NCBI GenBank assembly: GCA_036375275.1
Contig: DASUSF010000491.1
Coordinates: 1-9,973 of the forward strand
Source: DASUSF01 sp036375275
Lineage (GTDB): Bacteria > Pseudomonadota > Alphaproteobacteria > Geminicoccales > Geminicoccaceae
Length of the DNA: 9,973 nt
Direction of reading: 5' to 3'
The translations under genes and the position numbers were made by a program. Positions 1-6,212 of this stretch are shown here, in pieces. The notes under the pieces are model-generated. The model ran no database searches. It was given only the letters and a program-made list of their open reading frames with translations, and was not told the origin of the DNA. Each line of letters begins with the position of its first letter. The stretch's first letter is position 1.

Positions 1-234
1 AGCGGGCAGTGGCTGCCGACGCATGGCGGCCGGCTCGCGATGCCGATCCCGAGCCAGCCGCTCGCGGGATCGCGGGCCACGATCGAGAAGGTCGCGAAGC
101 GGATCGACATCGGCTCGGCGTCCTTCTGGCCCGTGCCGCCCGGTGGGGCTCAGCCGGCGGGCGCGGTGGCGGCCGGGCGCTCGGCGCCCCGCATCAGCAC
201 CCCCATCCGCCGCTCGCGGACGGCGGTGTGGTAG
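1..234 (+). CDS. C-terminal fragment of an unidentified protein (5' end outside window)
   Basis: Reading frame 1 is open from the first base to a TAG at 232-234, giving about 77 residues of a C-terminus. The first 50 residues look like real protein, with mixed composition and segments such as GRLAMPIPSQPL and ATIEKVAKRIDIG. The other plus frames here give Arg/Ala/Gly-rich translations typical of non-coding frames in GC-rich DNA. Codon third positions up to about base 150 are almost all G or C. The end is uncertain: 150-234 is also the 3' end of the minus-strand dioxygenase, and the two frames share wobble positions, so third-base bias cannot tell which strand is coding there. I do not recognise the family. 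A sequencing frameshift that moves the true stop to near 150 is an alternative. Confidence 0.5.
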   Translation, partial: SGQWLPTHGGRLAMPIPSQPLAGSRATIEKVAKRIDIGSASFWPVPPGGAQPAGAVAAGRSAPRISTPIRRSRTAVW

Positions 235-995
235 GCGACCGCCTCCGGCGCGAGGTCGGCGGCCGGCGCCGGCTCGGCCTCGAAGTGGCCGAACCGGTCG
301 ACGCCCCGCACCAGGGTCGCGCTGTCGGCGCCGGCCTGGGTCGCCACCTGGGGTGGCAGGTAGCGGATCGCGAAGCCGATCCGGCGGTCGTCGGCGCGGT
401 TCGGGTGGCTGCCGTGAAAGATCTTGACGTGGTGCAGCGACATCTGGCCGGGCTCGAGCACGAGATCGACCGCATCCGCCTCGTCGACCTCGACCTCGAT
501 CTCCTGGCCGCGCGAGAGCAGGTTCTTCTCGTCGAAGGTGTCGCGGTGGGCGACCACGTCCCGGCGATGGGTCCCCGGCACCACCCGCATGCAGCCGCTC
601 AGGGGAGTGCTCGGGCTGAGCGCGAGCCAAGCCGTCACGACGTCGCCCTCGTAGTCCAGGCCCCAGTAGGTGATGTCCTGGTGCCAGCTGATGAAGTCCG
701 GGGTCTTCGGCTCCTTGATGAAGAACACCGTCTCCCAGGCCAGGATGTCCGGGCCGATGAGATCCTCGACCGCGTCCAGGATCCGCGGGTGGCGGATCAG
801 CTCCTGCGCCCAGCGGTACACGAGGTGCGGCTTGTGGCGGAAGGGCGCCGGCAGGGCGCCGCCCGCGGCAGCCTCGGCCGCCTCGAGCGCAGCCCGAAAG
901 CGGGCCGCCTCCGCCGGCTCCAGCACCGTCAGCGGGCAGAGATAGCCATCGGCGCGGTAGCGCGCGATCCGGTCGTCGTCGAGGGTCTTGCCCAT
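150..995 (-). CDS. Phytanoyl-CoA dioxygenase (PhyH) family Fe(II)/2-oxoglutarate oxygenase
   Basis: This encodes 281 residues, close to the usual 260-300 for bacterial PhyH proteins. The double-stranded beta-helix metal site is visible: H105 and D107 in SWHQDITYWGLD, then H194 in FHGSHPNR as the distal iron ligand. R205, 11 residues after H194, is placed like the Arg that binds the 2-oxoglutarate carboxylate in human PhyH (H264/R275). The family hydroxylates a small-molecule or acyl substrate using O2 and 2-oxoglutarate; the substrate here cannot be told, and bacterial members act on very diverse compounds. The protein should be cytoplasmic, with no signal peptide or membrane span. The ATG at 995 was chosen because GGAGGA (complement of 1001-1006) lies 5 nt upstream and the PhyH-like N-terminus (DDDRIARYRADGYLCP) begins there; a longer start at 1076 adds 27 unconvincing residues. 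It is divergent from the COG4091-type gene at 1173, which suggests co-regulation. Confidence 0.88.
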   Translation of the reverse strand: MGKTLDDDRIARYRADGYLCPLTVLEPAEAARFRAALEAAEAAAGGALPAPFRHKPHLVYRWAQELIRHPRILDAVEDLIGPDILAWETVFFIKEPKTPDFISWHQDITYWGLDYEGDVVTAWLALSPSTPLSGCMRVVPGTHRRDVVAHRDTFDEKNLLSRGQEIEVEVDEADAVDLVLEPGQMSLHHVKIFHGSHPNRADDRRIGFAIRYLPPQVATQAGADSATLVRGVDRFGHFEAEPAPAADLAPEAVAYHTAVRERRMGVLMRGAERPAATAPAG

Positions 996-1031
996 GGTCG
1001 TCCTCCGCCATGCCTCCCACGCACGCAACGC

Positions 1032-1060
1032 GATGTAGCGCAGGCCGTTCCGGCTGCCAA
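1032..1060 (-). promoter_or_regulatory. Candidate sigma70-like promoter for the dioxygenase gene
   Basis: On the minus strand, TTGGCA (complement of 1055-1060, 5 of 6 to the -35 consensus) is followed after exactly 17 bp by TACATC (complement of 1032-1037, 3 of 6 to the -10 consensus). Transcription would start near 1025, giving a leader of about 30 nt before the ATG at 995. It mirrors the plus-strand candidate at 1082-1110. This is a pattern match only. Confidence 0.4.
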
Positions 1061-1084
1061 CACGGGCCGTCACCACCGGCCGTG
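1061..1084. promoter_or_regulatory. Imperfect inverted repeat between divergent promoters (possible operator)
   Basis: CACGG (1061-1065) and CCGTG (1080-1084) form an inverted repeat with a 14-bp spacer, centred almost exactly between the two candidate -35 elements. A second short pair, GTCAC (1069-1073) and GTGAC (1082-1086), overlaps it. The position suits a shared operator for the divergent genes, but the arms are only 5 bp in GC-rich DNA, so chance is possible. Confidence 0.25.
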
Positions 1085-1110
1085 ACAGGCGGCCGCGCCC
1101 GGTCTACATC
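1082..1110 (+). promoter_or_regulatory. Candidate sigma70-like promoter for the COG4091/DRL-like gene
   Basis: GTGACA (1082-1087, 5 of 6 to the -35 consensus) is followed by a 17-bp spacer and TACATC (1105-1110). The -10 hexamer and its flanks (CTACATCG) are identical to those of the opposing promoter, making an 8-bp inverted repeat, CGATGTAG at 1031-1038 and CTACATCG at 1104-1111. Transcription would start near 1117. This is a pattern match only. Confidence 0.4.
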
Positions 1111-1172
1111 GGACCGCGCGGCGGACGGGCGAGCGGCCGGGCGGTGGACCGGCCCATCAGGGAGGCGGGAGC

Positions 1173-2501
1173 ATGAACCTCGGCAGCATGCTGGCGGCGC
1201 GCGGCGAGGCCGGGCGCCCGGTCCGGGTCGGGCTGATCGGCGCCGGCAAGTTCGGCACCATGTTCCTGGCCCAGGCGCGCCGGACGCCGGGCATGCACAT
1301 CGTCGGGGTGGCCGATCTCCGGCCCGAGCGCGCACGCGCGTCGATGGCGGGCGTGGGCTGGGTCGCGGAGCAGCTCGATGCCCGCGACCACGATCACGCG
1401 CTCTCGAGCGGACGGACCCGGGTCGACGACGACGCGGAGGCCCTGATCGCGAGCGGGATCGACGTCCTGATCGAGGCCACCGGCGATCCCGCGGCCGGCG
1501 TCCGCCATGCCCTCGCCGCGATCGAGCACGGCCGCCACCTGGTGATGGTCAACGTCGAGGCCGACGTGCTGGTCGGGCCGCTGCTCGCCGCGCGGGCGCG
1601 GCGCGCCGGCCTGGTCTACAGCATGGCCTACGGCGACCAGCCGGCGCTGATCTGCGAGATGGTCGACTGGGCGCGCGCGTCGGGCTTCGAGGTGGTGTGC
1701 GCCGGCAAGGGCACCCGCTACCGGCCGCACTTCCACCAGTCGACGCCGGCGACGGTCTGGGAGCACTACGGGATCAGCCCGGCCGAGGCCGAGGCGGGCG
1801 GGATGAACCCGAAGATGTTCAACAGCTTCATCGACGGCACCAAGTCGGCGATCGAGATGGCGGCGGTCGCCAACGCGACCGGGCTCGAGCCGCAGCCGCG
1901 CGGCCTCGCCTTCTTCCCCTGCGGCACCCAGGATCTGCCGAGCGTGCTGCGCCCGGAGAGCCAGGGCGGGCAGCTCCAGCGCTCGGGCACGGTCGAGGTG
2001 GTCTCGGACCTGGAACGCGACGGGCGCGCCGTGTTCGGCCACATCCGGCAGGGCGTCTACATCACGTTCCGGGCGGAGTCCGACTACGTGCGCGCCTGCT
2101 TCGCCCAGTACCACGTCACCACCGACCCGACCCGCGAGGTCGCGGCGCTCTGGCGGCCCTTCCACCTGATCGGCCTGGAGCTCGGGATCAGCGTCGCCAG
2201 TGCCGCGCTCCGCGGCGAGCCGACCGGCTCCGCCGGGCGGTTCCGCGCCGACGTCGTGGCGACCGCCAAGCGCGACCTGCTCGAGGGCGAGGTGCTCGAC
2301 GGCGAGGGCGGCGAGACGGTGTACGGCCACCTGACCCCCGCGGCCACGTCGATCGAACGGGAGGGCCTGCCGATCGGCCTGGCGCACGGCGTGAAGCTCC
2401 GGCGACCGGTCGCGGCCGGCGCCCGTCTGACCTCGTCGGACGTCGAGATCGACCCCGCGGACCCGCTGGTGCGGCTGCGCGACGAGATGCTGCGCGCCTG
2501 A
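1173..2501 (+). CDS. NAD(P)-binding oxidoreductase with C-terminal SAF domain (COG4091 / DXR-like DRL family)
   Basis: This encodes 442 residues. An N-terminal Rossmann fold (about 17-160) carries GLIGAGKFG (20-28) and EATGDPAAG (101-109). A central catalytic region (about 150-310) contains MAYGDQPALICEMV, CAGKGTRY, NPKMFNSFIDGTKSA and FFPCGTQDL. A SAF-like domain follows (about 355-442, starting near VATAKRDLLEGEVLDGEGG). This architecture is the family annotated 'predicted homoserine dehydrogenase with SAF domain'. One characterised relative, DRL of Brucella abortus, converts 1-deoxy-D-xylulose 5-phosphate to MEP, but most homologues are untested, so DXR activity here is only a possibility. 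True homoserine dehydrogenase is unlikely because the canonical C-terminal layout is absent. The ATG at 1173 is supported by GGAGG at 1161-1165, 7 nt upstream. It is divergent from the PhyH-family gene. No intrinsic terminator is seen after the stop. Confidence 0.85.
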   Translation: MNLGSMLAARGEAGRPVRVGLIGAGKFGTMFLAQARRTPGMHIVGVADLRPERARASMAGVGWVAEQLDARDHDHALSSGRTRVDDDAEALIASGIDVLIEATGDPAAGVRHALAAIEHGRHLVMVNVEADVLVGPLLAARARRAGLVYSMAYGDQPALICEMVDWARASGFEVVCAGKGTRYRPHFHQSTPATVWEHYGISPAEAEAGGMNPKMFNSFIDGTKSAIEMAAVANATGLEPQPRGLAFFPCGTQDLPSVLRPESQGGQLQRSGTVEVVSDLERDGRAVFGHIRQGVYITFRAESDYVRACFAQYHVTTDPTREVAALWRPFHLIGLELGISVASAALRGEPTGSAGRFRADVVATAKRDLLEGEVLDGEGGETVYGHLTPAATSIEREGLPIGLAHGVKLRRPVAAGARLTSSDVEIDPADPLVRLRDEMLRA

Positions 2502-2518
2502 TCGGGTGAAGGCGCGCG

Positions 2519-2533
2519 TTAACCAGGTCTTAA
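2519..2533 (+). promoter_or_regulatory. CtrA-type binding site (TTAA-N7-TTAA)
   Basis: TTAACCAGGTCTTAA matches the full alphaproteobacterial CtrA consensus TTAA-N7-TTAA with exact 7-bp spacing, and both half-sites are followed by CC. TTAA is rare in this GC-rich sequence, so a perfect pair at the right spacing is unlikely by chance. It lies 40 bp upstream of the small membrane-protein ORF at 2574 and 17 bp after the stop of the preceding gene. If the box overlaps a -35 region, transcription would start close to the Shine-Dalgarno sequence. It could activate or repress; the sequence does not say. Confidence 0.6.
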
Positions 2534-2558
2534 CCGGTCGCGGTGATCATCGGCCTTC

Positions 2559-2565
2559 AGGAGGT
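2559..2565 (+). promoter_or_regulatory. Perfect Shine-Dalgarno sequence for the 55-aa ORF
   Basis: AGGAGGT is a full complement of the 16S rRNA 3' anti-Shine-Dalgarno core. It lies 8 nt before the ATG at 2574, the best spacing for initiation, and is the main evidence that the short ORF downstream is translated. Confidence 0.75.
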
Positions 2566-2573
2566 GCCCGACG

Positions 2574-2741
2574 ATGATCGCCATCACCCGAACCCTGCCG
2601 ACCGCTCCATCGATCGCCGAAACGCGCTCCCGCACCGCCGAAGAGCGTTGGTCGCCGGCCGCAGCGGCGGCCTTCGTGCTCGCGAGCTCGCTCGCGCTCT
2701 GGGCGCTCATCATCATCGCCATCCGGGCGGCGGTCGGCTGA
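2574..2741 (+). CDS. Small single-span membrane protein (55 aa), function unknown
   Basis: An ATG at 2574 opens a 55-codon frame ending in TGA at 2739-2741. Residues 1-27 are polar and charged (ETRSRTAEERW at 16-26). Residues 29-50 form one hydrophobic stretch ending LWALIIIAI, followed by R51 and a short tail. This is the shape of a small inner-membrane protein with a soluble N-terminal arm and no cleavable signal sequence. Translation is supported by the perfect AGGAGGT 8 nt upstream, and regulation is suggested by the CtrA-type box at 2519-2533. I do not recognise the family. If the CtrA box is functional, a role tied to cell cycle, motility or envelope is possible, but this is inference. 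It stands alone between the DRL-like gene and a gene-free stretch. Confidence 0.7.
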   Translation: MIAITRTLPTAPSIAETRSRTAEERWSPAAAAAFVLASSLALWALIIIAIRAAVG

Positions 2742-3070
2742 GGTCGGCGTACAGGCACGTCCGCGAGCCGGGGCGAGATCCTGCCCGCGGGGCGCGGGAT
2801 CCCAGGCCGTCGCATCGCCCAGGACTCGGAGCCGGTGCCCGAGCGGCACCCGCACCGCCCGTGATCGGCCTGGCCGTCCGCCGGACCAGGAGGCGCCGCC
2901 CCGAGGATCGCATCGCCGGGCGGAGCCGGCCTCGATGTCGAAGCCGCGGCGGTCCCGCGGCGCGCCGCGCCGACGGCGCGATCCGAGGGGGTTCGCCTCA
3001 AGGTTGATCAGCGAGCGCAGCTGGCGCTGGCGCGGCCGGAAGCTCGGACGCGTTCTTCAAGTAAAGCATC
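2742..3070. other. Gene-free intergenic stretch
   Basis: No frame on either strand combines a credible start, ribosome binding site and protein-like composition. Long open frames exist but translate to Arg/Pro/Ala/Gly-rich strings. One short perfect inverted repeat, GGTGCC-N5-GGCACC (2834-2850), lies about 93 nt after the small ORF; it has no T-run and is not convincing as a terminator. From about 3045 the GC content drops towards the terminator. Confidence 0.6.
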
Positions 3071-3096
3071 AAAAAGAAAAAGGGGCCGAAGCCCCC
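3071..3096 (-). terminator. Intrinsic terminator of the sdhCDAB operon
   Basis: Read on the minus strand, the sequence is GGGGGCTTCGGCCCC followed by TTTTTCTTTTT. The stem is GGGGC/GCCCC (3091-3095 with 3082-3086), closed by an exceptionally stable TTCG tetraloop (3087-3090), and the T-tract maps to 3071-3081. It lies about 104 nt beyond the sdhB stop. Nothing else nearby is transcribed in this direction, so it ends the sdh message. Confidence 0.9.
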
Positions 3097-3199
3097 TGAC
3101 GAGAAGTGATGTCTAAGTCTGCCGTCTTGCCGGCTTGTTAGTACACCTGGACACTAGATGTTTTCCACAGGTTGTGCAAGACGTCATGTAGTAGAAAGA
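3097..3199 (-). ncRNA. Structured sdhB 3' UTR, candidate 3'-end-derived small RNA
   Basis: The 103 nt between the sdhB stop and the terminator are much less GC-rich than the coding sequence (31 of 60 bases by hand count in 3121-3180) and contain paired elements. An outer stem, CGTCTTGC (3123-3130) with GCAAGACG (3176-3183), is 8 bp and perfect. An inner stem pairs ACCT (3145-3148) with AGGT (3169-3172) and GGA (3149-3151) with TCC (3164-3166). With the terminator hairpin and U-rich tail this resembles 3' UTR-derived, Hfq-dependent RNAs such as SdhX, which comes from the end of the enterobacterial sdh-suc transcript. Homology to SdhX is not claimed. It may be only a long untranslated tail. Confidence 0.3.
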
Positions 3200-3979
3200 C
3201 TAGAGCCGCCGTTCTACCATGAGTTTCTTGATCTCCGCGATCGCCTTGGCCGGGTTGAGCCCCTTCGGGCAGGTGTTCGCGCAGTTCATGATGGTGTGGC
3301 AGCGGTAGAGGCGAAAGGGATCCTCGAGGTCGTCGAGCCGCTCGCCCTTGTTCTCGTCCCGCGAATCCGCGAGCCAGCGCCACGCCTGAAGCAGCGCCGC
3401 GGGCCCGAGAAACCGGTCGCTGTTCCACCAGTAGCTCGGACATGCGGTCGAGCAGCAGGCGCAGAGGATGCATTCGTAGTAGCCGTCGAGCTCCTTGCGG
3501 TCCTCGGGCGACTGCCGACGCTCGCGCTCCGGCGGCGGCGAGACGGTCTGCAGCCACGGCTGGATCGACTCGTACTGCGCCCAGAACTGCGAGAAGTCGG
3601 TCACCAGGTCCTTGACCACCGCCTGGTGCGGCAGCGGGTAGATGCTGACCTCCTTGGCCCCGAAGTCCTTGAGCGACTTGGTGCAGGCGAGGGTGTTCCG
3701 GCCGTCGATGTTCATCGCGCAGCTGCCGCAGATCCCTTCCCGGCAGGAGCGGCGGAACGTGAGGCCGGAATCGACCTCGCTCTTGATCTTGATCAGCGCA
3801 TCCAGGACCATCGCGCAGTCGCCGGTATCGATCTCGAACACGTCGAGACGCGGCCGCCCGCCGCTCTCGGGGTCGAAGCGGTAGATCTTGAAGCGCATGG
3901 TGCTGGCGGCGCCGTTGGCGGCGTGATGGGTCTTGCCCGGCTCGGGCCGGGAGTTCGCGGGCAGGCTGAACTGCGCCAT
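3200..3979 (-). CDS. sdhB: Succinate dehydrogenase iron-sulfur subunit SdhB
   Basis: This encodes 259 residues, a normal length. It carries electrons from the SdhA flavin to ubiquinone through three clusters whose ligands are all present: [2Fe-2S] C79, C84, C87 and C99 (SCREGICGSC then C99); [4Fe-4S] C170, C173, C176 and C180 (CILCACCSTACPSYWW); and [3Fe-4S] C227, C233 and C237 (CHTIMNCANTCPKG). The Trp pair after C180 matches the PSxWW stretch that lines the quinone site. The protein sits on the cytoplasmic face of the membrane. The first 28 residues form an extension before MRFKIYRFDP. The ATG at 3979 is preceded by an AAGGAAA ribosome site, and an internal ATG at residue 28 is a weaker alternative. 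It is the last gene of the operon, 46 nt after sdhA, and is followed by the structured 3' UTR and intrinsic terminator. Confidence 0.97.
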   Translation of the reverse strand: MAQFSLPANSRPEPGKTHHAANGAASTMRFKIYRFDPESGGRPRLDVFEIDTGDCAMVLDALIKIKSEVDSGLTFRRSCREGICGSCAMNIDGRNTLACTKSLKDFGAKEVSIYPLPHQAVVKDLVTDFSQFWAQYESIQPWLQTVSPPPERERRQSPEDRKELDGYYECILCACCSTACPSYWWNSDRFLGPAALLQAWRWLADSRDENKGERLDDLEDPFRLYRCHTIMNCANTCPKGLNPAKAIAEIKKLMVERRL

Positions 3980-4025
3980 GAGCGACGGCTTTCCTTGATC
4001 GTGGTCGTGGGGCCCGGATCGGGGA

Positions 4026-5816
4026 TCAGTACACCCGCTTCTGCGGCGGGATCGGCTCGACCTCGTTGCTGAGCGGCCGGGTGTGGACCGGGCGGGTGTC
4101 GATCTCCGGCCGGTGCCCGTCCCGGACCCAGCAGAGGGTGTGCTTCATCCAGTTCTCGTCGTCGCGCTCGGCGTGATCCTCGCGCGCGTGCGCCCCCCGG
4201 CTCTCGGTCCGGTAGAGCGCGGAGTTCATGGTCGCGACCGCCTGCAGCATCAGGTTCTGCAGCTCCAGCGCCTCCACGAGATCGCTGTTCCAGATCATCG
4301 AGCGGTCGGTCAGCCGGAGCTCCGACAGGCTCTCCGCCACCTCGCCGAGCTTGCCGCTGCCCTCTTCCAGCATCTCGCCGGTCCGGAACACGCTCGCGTA
4401 GCGCTGCATGGTGCGCTGCATGTCGAGCCGGATCCGGCCGCTGGACATCCCGCCGTCGGCGTGGCGCACCCGGTCGAGGCGCTCGATCGCGGCCTCGCCC
4501 GCATCCTTCGCGAGCGGCTTCTGCGCCGCCCCCCGCGTCACCAGCTCCGCCGCCCGGTGCGCCGCGGCGCGGCCGAACACCACGAGATCGATCAGCGAGT
4601 TGCCGCCGAGCCGGTTCGCGCCGTGCACCGAGGTGCAGCCGGCCTCGCCGACCGCCATCAGGCCCGGGACGACCTCGTCGGCGCTGCCGTTCTTCGGCCC
4701 GACCACCTCCGTGGTGTGGTTGGTCGGGATGCCACCCATGTTGTAATGGCAGGTCGGCACCACCGGGATCGGCTCGCGGGTGACGTCGACGCCGGCGAAG
4801 ATCCGCGCGGTCTCGGAGATCCCGGGCAGGCGCTCGTGCAGGACGTCGGCGTCGAGGTGCTCGAGATGCAGCTCGATGTAGTCGCTCCCCTTGCCGCAGC
4901 CACGGCCCTCGTTGATCTCGATGGTCATCGCGCGGCTGACCACGTCGCGCGATGCGAGGTCCTTGGCGCTCGGCGCGTAGCGCTCCATGAAGCGCTCGCC
5001 CTCGCTGTTGGTGAGGTAGCCGCCCTCGCCGCGCGCCCCCTCGGTGATCAGGCAGCCGGCGCCGTAGATCCCGGACGGGTGGAACTGCACGAACTCCATG
5101 TCCTGCAGCGGCAGCCCCGCGCGCAGCACCATGGCGTTGCCGTCGCCGGTGCAGGTGTGAGCCGAGGTGCACGAGAAGTAGACCCGGCCGTAGCCGCCGG
5201 TCGCGAGCACCGTCTGCTGCGCCTGGAAGCGGTGCAGCGTGCCGTCGGCGAGGCACAGCGCGATCACCCCCTGGCAGGTCCCGTCCTCGCCCATCAGCAG
5301 GTCGAGCGCGAAGTATTCGTTGAAGAACTCGACCCGGTTCTTCAGCGCCTGCTGGAACAGGGTGTGCAGCATGGCGTGGCCGGTCCGGTCGGCGGCGGCG
5401 CAGGTCCGGTACGCCTGCTCCTTGCCGTACCCGATCGACTGACCGCCGAAGGCGCGCTGGTAGATCCGGCCGTCCTCGGTGCGCGAGAACGGGACGCCGT
5501 AGTGCTCGAGCTCGATCACCGCCGCGGGCGCGTTCTTGGTCATGTACTCGATCGCGTCCTGGTCGCCCAGCCAGTCCGAGCCCTTGACGGTGTCGTACAT
5601 GTGGAAGCGCCAGTCGTCGGCGTTCATGTTGGCGAGCGCGGCGTTGATCCCGCCCTGCGCCGCCACGGTGTGGCTCCGGGTCGGGTAGACCTTGGAGATG
5701 CAGGCGGTCCGGAGCCCCGCCTCGACCATGCCGACCGCCGCGCGGAGGCCGGACCCGCCGGCGCCGACGACGATGACGTCGTAGATGTGATCGGTGATCG
5801 GATAGGCCTTGGCCAT
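4026..5816 (-). CDS. sdhA: Succinate dehydrogenase flavoprotein subunit SdhA
   Basis: This encodes 596 residues, full length. It oxidises succinate to fumarate in the TCA cycle and passes electrons to SdhB. The FAD-binding loop is VIVVGAGGSG (14-23). H49 in RSHTVAAQGG is the expected covalent FAD attachment site (E. coli H45). Active-site residues align with E. coli: H246 (HPSGI), R290 (ASRDVVSRA), H357 (CHYNMGG) and R402 (HGANRLGGNSL). The C-terminus ends in the typical PPQKRVY. The ATG at 5816 is 4 nt after the sdhD stop, and its GGAAG ribosome site lies inside the end of sdhD, which suggests translational coupling. No residue expected for catalysis is missing. Confidence 0.98.
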   Translation of the reverse strand: MAKAYPITDHIYDVIVVGAGGSGLRAAVGMVEAGLRTACISKVYPTRSHTVAAQGGINAALANMNADDWRFHMYDTVKGSDWLGDQDAIEYMTKNAPAAVIELEHYGVPFSRTEDGRIYQRAFGGQSIGYGKEQAYRTCAAADRTGHAMLHTLFQQALKNRVEFFNEYFALDLLMGEDGTCQGVIALCLADGTLHRFQAQQTVLATGGYGRVYFSCTSAHTCTGDGNAMVLRAGLPLQDMEFVQFHPSGIYGAGCLITEGARGEGGYLTNSEGERFMERYAPSAKDLASRDVVSRAMTIEINEGRGCGKGSDYIELHLEHLDADVLHERLPGISETARIFAGVDVTREPIPVVPTCHYNMGGIPTNHTTEVVGPKNGSADEVVPGLMAVGEAGCTSVHGANRLGGNSLIDLVVFGRAAAHRAAELVTRGAAQKPLAKDAGEAAIERLDRVRHADGGMSSGRIRLDMQRTMQRYASVFRTGEMLEEGSGKLGEVAESLSELRLTDRSMIWNSDLVEALELQNLMLQAVATMNSALYRTESRGAHAREDHAERDDENWMKHTLCWVRDGHRPEIDTRPVHTRPLSNEVEPIPPQKRVY

Positions 5817-5820
5817 GACG

Positions 5821-6201
5821 TCAGCTTCCGCTCGCGACCATCAGGATCGCGACGATGCAGGCGATGCCGAGGCCGAAGGTGAGGAGTTGGATCGCCGCGA
5901 GCGACGCGATCCTGGCGCCCTCGTGGTGGACGTAGTCCTCGACCACCACCTGGAGGCCGAGCCGGGCGTGGTAGAAGACCGAGATCACCAGCAGGATCAT
6001 CAGGATCGCCGCGATCGGCGAGGCGAGCCAGGCGCGCACGGTCAGGTAGTCGGTGCCGTCGAGCGAGGCGAGCGAGAACACCAGCCAGGTCACCAGCAGG
6101 AGGTTGGACAGCGCGGTCAGCCGCTGCATCTTCCAGTGGTCGGTGCCGTCCCGGGCCGAGCCGAGGCCCCGGACCTTGCCGATCGCGGTCTGCAGGCTCA
6201 T
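5821..6201 (-). CDS. sdhD: Succinate dehydrogenase membrane anchor subunit SdhD
   Basis: This encodes 126 residues with three membrane segments at about 29-47, 58-78 and 99-123. H78 in FYHARLG and D89-Y90 in VEDYVHHEG correspond by spacing to E. coli SdhD H71 and D82-Y83, the latter being part of the ubiquinone site. With SdhC it anchors SdhAB and forms the quinone and heme b site in the inner membrane. The ATG at 6201 is supported by the GAGGAGGGG Shine-Dalgarno just upstream and by the usual N-terminal length; the frame stays open upstream to 6471, but that part overlaps sdhC in another frame and is not SdhD-like. It starts 11 nt after the sdhC stop and ends 4 nt before sdhA. Confidence 0.93.
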   Translation of the reverse strand: MSLQTAIGKVRGLGSARDGTDHWKMQRLTALSNLLLVTWLVFSLASLDGTDYLTVRAWLASPIAAILMILLVISVFYHARLGLQVVVEDYVHHEGARIASLAAIQLLTFGLGIACIVAILMVASGS

Positions 6202-6212
6202 CGCTCCCCTCC

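Noticed and set aside
9..1085. A 358-codon plus-strand open frame opposite the dioxygenase gene
   Set aside because: The translation has low complexity and no family motif, while the opposite strand has the complete PhyH iron and 2-oxoglutarate ligands.
1010..2509. Long alternative frames over the DRL-like gene, on both strands
   Set aside because: The chosen frame has a Shine-Dalgarno, Rossmann motif and SAF domain. The others are Arg- or His-rich strings without motifs.
2834..2850. GGTGCC-N5-GGCACC hairpin as a terminator for the small ORF
   Set aside because: There is no T-run and a short 6-bp stem about 93 nt from the stop. Such repeats are common in GC-rich DNA.
2519..3001. Open frames of 154-160 codons on both strands across 2519-3007
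   Set aside because: They lack ribosome sites, are low in complexity and overlap the better-supported 55-residue ORF.
3161..3169. TTTTCCACA, a match to the relaxed DnaA-box consensus TTWTNCACA
   Set aside because: It is a single site inside the sdhB 3' UTR with no cluster, no AT-rich unwinding element and no replication gene nearby. It is more likely part of the UTR stem.
3040..3200. Low-GC island as a remnant of a mobile element
   Set aside because: The drop is explained by the A/T-rich terminator tail and the untranslated 3' end of the sdh transcript. There are no terminal repeats or transposase remnants.
4083..5882. A 599-codon plus-strand frame opposite sdhA
   Set aside because: sdhA is certain from its motifs; the plus-strand frame is its antisense shadow.
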